From Myxocyprinus asiaticus (taxonomy: Eukaryota; Chordata; Actinopteri; Cypriniformes; Catostomidae), in assembly GCF_019703515.2 (NCBI RefSeq), contig NC_059374.1, positions 21,074,595 to 21,138,594 on the forward strand: a stretch of DNA of 64,000 bases. The letters run 5' to 3'. Positions 58,352 through 64,000 of this stretch are shown here, piece by piece; the first letter of the stretch is position 1; the number at the start of each line of letters is the position of its first letter. The position numbers were made by a program, and so were the translations under genes. The notes beneath the pieces are model-generated. The model worked only from the letters and a program-made list of their open reading frames with translations, ran no database searches and was not told the origin of the DNA.

Positions 58352-58439
58352 CAACAGAGAAATGGAGCTTGTATAATTGAGAAGTGAGTTAATACTTCAT
58401 CATGAACTCCTCAATTATACAAGGCCAATTTCTGTGTTG
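58352..58439. other. near-perfect 88-base hairpin
   Basis: The left arm 58352-58390 and right arm 58404-58439 are complementary over about 35 bases with few mismatches (core CTTGTATAATTGAG against CTCAATTATACAAG). They close a 13-base loop. Size and shape fit a microRNA precursor or a very small palindromic MITE. I recognise neither. Confidence 0.5.
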
Positions 58440-58621
58440 CAGTCCCTAACGACTATGTGTATAAATCATTACTGAAAAGGATGTCAGGATGTCACATTTC
58501 TTTCTTTTCTTTTTCTTTTTTTTTTTTTTCCTTTGTTGTCATTATATCATTAATTATTTTGTATGTGTTTTGTTCAGTAGACTATATTTTTAATGTAAGG
58601 TGTTATCCAACAAAGAAAGAC

Positions 58622-59111
58622 CTAAAGGGATAGTTCACCCAAAAATGAAAATGTTCCCATCATTTACTTGCCCTCACGTCATCCCAGATGTGCATGACTT
58701 TCTTTCTTCTGCTGAACACAAGCAAAGATTTTTAGAAGAACATTTCAGCTCTGTGGGTCTATACAATTGATTGAAAGTGAATGGTGACCAAAATTTTGAA
58801 GCTCTAAAAAGGACATAAACGCAGCATAAAAGTAATCCATATGACTCCAGTGGTTAAATCAATGTCTTCAGAAACGATATGATAGGTGTGGGTGAGAAAC
58901 AGATCAATATTTAAATATTTTTTTACTATAAATTCTCCTCCCTGCCCAGTAGGTGGCGATATGCATAAATAATGTGAATCGCCAAAAACAAAAGAAGAAG
59001 AATGTGTACTTTTATTCTTCTAAAAATCTAGAAAGTCATACACATCTGGGATGGTATGAGAGTAAGTAAATGATGAGAGAATTTTCATTTTTGGGTGAAC
59101 TATTGCTTTAA
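58622..59111. mobile_element. Angel-like MITE
   Basis: Starts TAAAGGGATAGTTCACCC and ends TTTTTGGGTGAACTATTGCTTTA. Contains GCTGAACACAAGCAAAG and CATATGACTCCAGTGGTTAA. The right arm is shortened by a deletion of the AAAGAAAG segment. Confidence 0.8.
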
Positions 59112-59349
59112 ACAGAGAAAAGGCTTCAGACAGAGGCCATTGCTGTTTTAATCCACCATAACCAATATTTTTGGAGTGCAAGTTTTTTCCAAGAAGGTAG
59201 TCTCAGAAAAAGTGAAGAATATGTATTTATTAATTGAATTAGTGTGTAAGCCATTTAGCAAGCAGTATGTTGAGTAATTAACATGGTGTGGATCCCTCTT
59301 TGACAATTACAAGTTTAAATGTTAAGATTCCAGAGTGCTGCTGTCTCCT

Positions 59350-59604
59350 AAAGGGTTATTTCATCCAAAAATGAAAATCCTGTCATCGTTTACTTGCATG
59401 ATTTACTCTCTTCAATGGAATACAAAAGATGTCGCGCAGTATGTTCAGTCTTAGTCACTATTCACTTTCATTGCATCACTTTCCATACAATGGAAGTGAA
59501 TGGTGACTGAGGTGGTAACATCTCCTTTTGTGTTCTATTGAAGAAAGTAAGTCATACAGGAACAACATGGAAGTGAGTAAATGATGACAAAATGTATCCC
59601 TTTG
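59350..59604. mobile_element. short Angel-like MITE
   Basis: Left AAAGGGTTATTTCATCCAAA and right GTGAGTAAATGATGACAAAATGTATCCCTTT are inverted. The centre CACTTTCCATACAATGGAAGTG is itself palindromic. Bases 59605-60530 contain nothing recognisable apart from a poly-T run near 59760. Confidence 0.65.
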
Positions 59605-60530
59605 TTTACGAATGGCAAAAGATCTCCCTCTGCTGGTTGTAAAATGTGAACATCACCATCAACTATAGATCTAATAACAATAGTTGTTTAATTTAAACAG
59701 AGCTGCTTTTGGCTGTAATAGAGCAAGCAAATCTATTTTGAAATACATAAATATTCTTTTTTTTTTTTTTTTTTTCAAACATCACATTGCTTTGTAGCAC
59801 TCACAGATGTTTGAAGTAGAACTCTGTATACTAGGTAATCTCTGTACCCAAGGTCAGGGAGACTGTACCAAGCAACGACAATGCATCCGTCCTTATAGTT
59901 GCGAAGCAAAACACAACTGTGAATGAATACATGATACAGTTCTATAATCTTATCACAAATAGAAAGTTGACAATCATATTCATTCAAGTGTATATGCTAC
60001 TGAGGATCCATTATAATCACTATCCTGCAGAGGATTGATTTTTGATTAGTTCTTGTGGGCACTATTTTAACCTGTTCATTACTATCCATTTTCATTTTAC
60101 TGCATTTCTTTAGTGTAAATGCTGTGTAGGTGGCACTTAAGTGGATACTGAGCTTACAGGGGAGACAGAATGTTCACTGGATTGATTCTCAACCTTTTGG
60201 TAGACAGCTTAAAACACTTGCATTCAGAGCTTTGAGATTTTTTTGAAATTGTAGTAGGTCAAGAATCACACTGCGTAAATGGATAAATATTAACTGTTCA
60301 GTGCTTTGTGGGAAATTTTTATTTGTAAATCAATTATTGTAATTTACTGTATTTACTGTAATAAATTGTATTACTGTATTTTCATACATTGTTATAATGC
60401 TTACTTGCAAAGCCATTAAATTAACCATTATTGATGTACACAGTCATTTTCTGGTAAATTACATTTTAATTACACTTAAGACATTTTAATATGGGACGGA
60501 CAATGTAACATTTAGCTGAACTTTAGCTTC

Positions 60531-62011
60531 TTAAAGCTGCACTACGTAAGATTTTTTGGTTAAAAATGAACAAATTCCCATTATTGATTGAGTACATAAA
60601 CAGTGTTCAAAACAATGTTCTTACCCCGATTCACGACGGTTAGCCTATATCAAATTATTTGTATTTTGAGCTGTCGGGTTCGATTTGGTGTGAAATCATT
60701 GGCTTATGAAGTACATCCTTGCATCATTACGTCATGTCCGTGAACATAGGAAAGAAGAGCCGGTGTACAGAAAATATATTCTACCAATCAGGATGTGCTA
60801 CCAACGCTATATTCGTATAGTTTTAGGGTTGGTGTTAGGGTTTGGGGTTTGGGTTAGGGCTTAGTACAGCCTCACACCATATCACACTATCTGATATGCA
60901 CATCCTGATAGGTATTATCTGCTTGACAAGATGTGCTACCTTGCTTTTTAACACATTTCATGCTGTTGTAGTAAATACTGACAGGTTCTCCTGTGCCTCC
61001 CAACATGTGCTACCCATGTTTGAACTTTACATATCACTGTTTTTACACATCCTGAACAGGTTGCACAGATTATCAGAACACCGGCTGTCTCGTTTTAGTT
61101 TGCGAGAAGAAAGAAACTACAGTTCAGTTCAGTCACACTCACAGTTCCGGACAGCACTGCAGCAATCTGGATGCTTTAATGCTTAGATATGTTTTCTCTT
61201 AGGGTTGTTGAAGCTAATATTGCTTGTCAAGCTTGTATGAAAAAAACATTACTTGTGTGTTAATCGAACCAGATGTATCTACGTTGTCGGGGGGAGTGAT
61301 TTTGACATGTTTACTAATATTTATGACTTCTGAAATTGACTGTTAACTGTTATATTGCATTTTTAAGCATATTATTATCATGTTTAATAAGGTATATTTG
61401 ATCCCCATCATTACTGAATCCTCATTTTATGTTTTTAGTTTACGATGTTTTCCTGTGCATTGCATAGACATACTATTGTAGTATTACGGTTCATTTGCAT
61501 TTTTAACTGAGGCTGTACGATATAATATAAAAATAATAAAGTCTTCCATTGAACTCCTATCAGCCATATCATGAGTATCAGCTCTTAAATTGATAAGTGT
61601 AGTACAATACAAACATTAATAGCAGGTAAAACACTTGAAAATGTATATTAAAATATACTGGTAGTGCTTGAGGTGATTGAGTCCCCTGTTCTTTATGTAA
61701 AAGGGCTTTGAGTGTAGTGTCAGAAAAGCACTAAAAGTGTAAAATTCATTCATTCAAAATATGTGAATATGAGAGTTGTTTATCTTCATCAAAGCAAGTA
61801 ATATTTCAGTTTTTAATGTTTGCGCATATAACATTATATTAACATGAAAATAGCATGTTATGACCCCGGCTCTGAATATCTCCAGCCATGATCACACACA
61901 GGCAATGTCTAGGTAACCTCAAATCATGAGATTTATCCGCCAGAAGAGCAGTGCCGAAGTGTTGCAATTTTAACTTGCTAGAGAGCACAAAGTTACATAG
62001 TGCAGCTTTAA
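60531..62011. mobile_element. 1.5-kb TTAA element with GCTGCACTA ends
   Basis: Left end TTAAAGCTGCACTACGTAAG; right end, inverted, TTAAAGCTGCACTATGTAAC. TTAA sits at both edges, as in piggyBac-type elements. No transposase frame. It carries a short GGTTAGGG-like degenerate tract at about 60825-60860. Confidence 0.75.
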
Positions 62012-62039
62012 TTATAGCTTTGTTTGAAGTTATTTTAAT

Positions 62040-62440
62040 ATTGTATTATACACTGGGTATAATACATGGTTTGGTACATTACTAATGAAAAATAAGTGTT
62101 TACTGCTTTTCTCATGAAACGAATACTGAAGGATCATCAGTATAATGACTGATTGGGAATCTGTAAATTCCTAGCAGTACCATACTTGATATACAGTAAA
62201 AAAATTATATATGTAATATGCAAATGTAGTTGTTGATAGCTAGTAACAAGCTGCAGGTTTCAATAGTTATTTGAACAGATCAAATTTAAGGTGGGTTAAC
62301 TCAAGTCGTTCAGGTTTTTGCTACACAAATTATTTGAGTAAAGCCAACATTTTAATTTCATATCAGAGAAACTCATTTTCATTGTGTGAATTAAGTTAAA
62401 CCAACAATTATTATTTTTCTGTGTGTTTAATGCATATTTT
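62040..62440. repeat. second copy of the 2404-3110 element (partial)
   Basis: Bases 62068-62425 align almost base for base with 2743-3110. Shared strings include GAAAAATAAGTGTTTACTGC, GGATCATCAGTATAATGA and GCTAGTAACAAGCTGCA. The left half and the clean ACACTG end are absent. Confidence 0.75.
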
Positions 62441-62879
62441 TGTCACAATGTTTTTTTTTTTTTTTTTTTTTAATTAAACAATAATTGTCAACCCCTCTGC
62501 AGTACCGCTGCTGACACCCTGTTAAAGTCATTGGTTTCATGTAAAAACCAAAATGTTTTTAAACACAATATTTCACATGATGTTGCTATAGTAGAGAAAT
62601 GTCACTGAGTGACGGCTGCATTAAATATTCCTATCATTCTATAGTTTTGTAAGGCTCAGGTATGGTATAAAAATGATGGTTTTTGCACAAAATATAGTTT
62701 TGTTTTGTTTTTTCTTCACTGATAGATAACATAATCAATGTAATGAACAACATTATTTACTGAAATGTACTTTACTAAGAACTGCTTGTTATTTTGCTGT
62801 CAACTTTTGTATGATGTTTCTAAATTGTCAATTGAAAGTACTTTGTCATCAGTATTAGTGAAACAAACTAGTGCTAAAT

Positions 62880-63100
62880 AGTTTTGTATTTTCAGCAGAT
62901 TCTCTGAAGCACTATCTCGGCCTCTCTGATTGGCTGCTGTTCTGACAGCTCTATTGTTTCTCTACACTCTCCACCTAGCTCTTGTGCACTGACAAAAAAT
63001 AACTGCCAATAGCTCTTGGAAATCTGCCTGCCTTGGCACAATTGAGCTTTACACTATTCAATCTGATAACAATTTTATTTTTGAAAAACTACAAAAACAG
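62880..63100 (+). promoter_or_regulatory. possible lim2 promoter and 5' non-coding exon
   Basis: An inverted CCAAT box (GATTGG) lies at about 62928. A splice donor AAAAACAG|GTAGGT follows at 63100/63101, upstream of the lim2 acceptor at 63569. Mammalian LIM2 has a non-coding first exon, so this would be the expected position. I see no clear TATA box. Inferred, not shown. Confidence 0.35.
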
Positions 63101-63569
63101 GTAGGTGATTCTTCCTTTCATATTATATGTTGGTTTTGTTATAGTGGCTTGTGTTTCCAAATCACTTTACATATTACAAGAGGTGATTTAGGCCATGACT
63201 CACATATATTCTGTATAAGTTTATAAGCTGTGTAAGTTTTAATTTGGGTAAATAGTGTTGTCAAACTCTTTTATTTATACAAGAATGGTTCATTTTAAAC
63301 TATCTTTATTATCTTTAAACTACAAATGTAAAACAAGTGATCATGTATGATGTGCAGAGTTTTAAAGATGGTAAATTTAGCTGTTAAGACTTAACCTTAA
63401 CCTATAATAATGCAACAACTTAAATAATGAGTTGTAAAACAACTATTTGAGTTATTTTTAGTAAAGATAAATCTTATTTATTTTAAATAAAAGTCACTTT
63501 TAAACATGGTCTTGCTTCATATTCAGATAAGGTCTTGGTTAATTTTAGTACTGTTCCATTTTGTTTCAG

Positions 63570-64000
63570 AGTGTCTGTAGGTGCAAGATGTACAGCTTTA
63601 TGGGAGGTGGATTGTTTTGTGCGGGAATAGGAAACATACTCCTGGTAATCTCCACTGCCACTGACTACTGGATTCAGTACCGCCAGTCCAGCAGTTACAT
63701 GCATCAGGGCCTGTGGCGCTACTGTGTTCCAGGGAAATGCATGACACACACAGACAGCATTGGTGAGACTATCACACCATGGATAGGCACTGTTCTACAT
63801 GATATATACATTATTGTACAAGTTAAAATCACTTTTTATGTACTGAAAAGTCTCTGATTTCATTTTAAACAGCGTACTGGGATGCCACCCGGGCCTTCAT
63901 GATCCTGGCCATCCTAGCTTGTTTCTTTGGCATCATCATCGGTGTCATGGCTTTCATCAATTACTCCTCCTTTGATAGCTTTGACAAAACCTTTGCTGCG
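63570..64000 (+). CDS. lim2: lim2, lens intrinsic membrane protein 2 (5' part; continues past window)
   Basis: Lens fibre cell four-pass membrane protein (MP20) of the claudin/PMP22 superfamily, implicated in fibre cell junctions and lens clarity. Exon 63570-63762 has a 5'UTR of 18 bases and ATG at 63588; the second exon begins at 63873 and runs off the window. 101 residues are visible of a family length near 173. The start MYSFMGGGLFCAG is nearly identical to mammalian LIM2. TM1 covers about residues 5-24, and the superfamily W-GLW-C-C signature is W28, GLW41-43, C46, C51. AYWDATRAFMIL opens TM2. Same strand as robo3. Teleosts carry several lim2 paralogues, and I cannot tell which this is. 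Confidence 0.93.
63588..63762 (+). CDS. lim2: lim2 coding exon: TM1 and first extracellular loop
   Basis: ATG at 63588 follows the acceptor tttcag at 63569. Donor gtgaga at 63763. Encodes MYSFMGGGLFCAG, the first membrane helix and GLWRYCVPGKC, ending inside an Ala codon. The start is fixed by exact agreement with the mammalian N-terminus. Confidence 0.93.
63873..64000 (+). CDS. lim2: lim2 coding exon: TM2 (cut by window end)
   Basis: Acceptor tttaaacag. Encodes AYWDATRAFMILAIL and the helix CFFGIIIGVMAFI. Still open at base 64000; the third and fourth membrane segments lie beyond. Confidence 0.93.

Noticed and set aside
60825..60860. Telomere-like GGTTAGGG tract
   Set aside because: Too short and degenerate, and inside a TTAA transposon; not an interstitial telomere array.

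Overview
The window is a stretch of ray-finned fish nuclear DNA, most probably from a cypriniform (carp-like) species. The evidence is AT-rich intronic sequence, small exons with GT-AG introns, and dense short inverted-repeat DNA transposons whose ends read TTAAAGGGATAGTTCACCC (an Angel-like family). There are also tRNA-derived SINEs, an L1 LINE, Tc1- and hAT-type remnants and very long intronic minisatellites. Nothing bacterial, plasmid or viral is visible.

Positions 60-42677 (+) carry most of one gene, robo3 (Roundabout axon guidance receptor 3). I placed 24 coding exons from splice sites and protein similarity. Their summed length is 3,647 bases, which is 2 bases completing a split codon, then 1,214 sense codons and a stop, with no frame break. 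They encode Ig2 to Ig5, three fibronectin type III repeats, the transmembrane segment and the whole cytoplasmic tail. The signal peptide and Ig1 lie upstream of base 1. ROBO3 identity, rather than ROBO1/2/4, rests on tail motifs such as EEWCPP and HYTxSFxYTPA, and on the Ig3/Ig4 wording.

The introns are packed with repeats. These include four long minisatellite blocks (15.77-18.05, 26.2-29.1, 36.96-38.5 and 40.5-42.4 kb), two hAT-type elements with perfect 8-bp target duplications, a solo LTR, a small TG...CA element with a tRNA-like segment, and several SINEs with clean target duplications.

Positions 42678-63569 form an intergenic repeat field. A nearly complete L1 (42906-48824, antisense to robo3) has a 17-bp target duplication and starts about 230 bp after the robo3 stop. 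It is followed by a piggyBac-like TTAA element, a dead Tc1 transposon with a SINE inside it, several Angel-like elements and a 1.5-kb TTAA element. I see no host protein-coding gene in this interval.

Positions 63570-64000 (+) hold the first two coding exons of lim2 (lens intrinsic membrane protein 2/MP20, claudin/PMP22 superfamily), which continues past the window edge. robo3 and lim2 have unrelated roles (axon guidance; lens fibre membrane), and the sequence shows no functional coupling between them.
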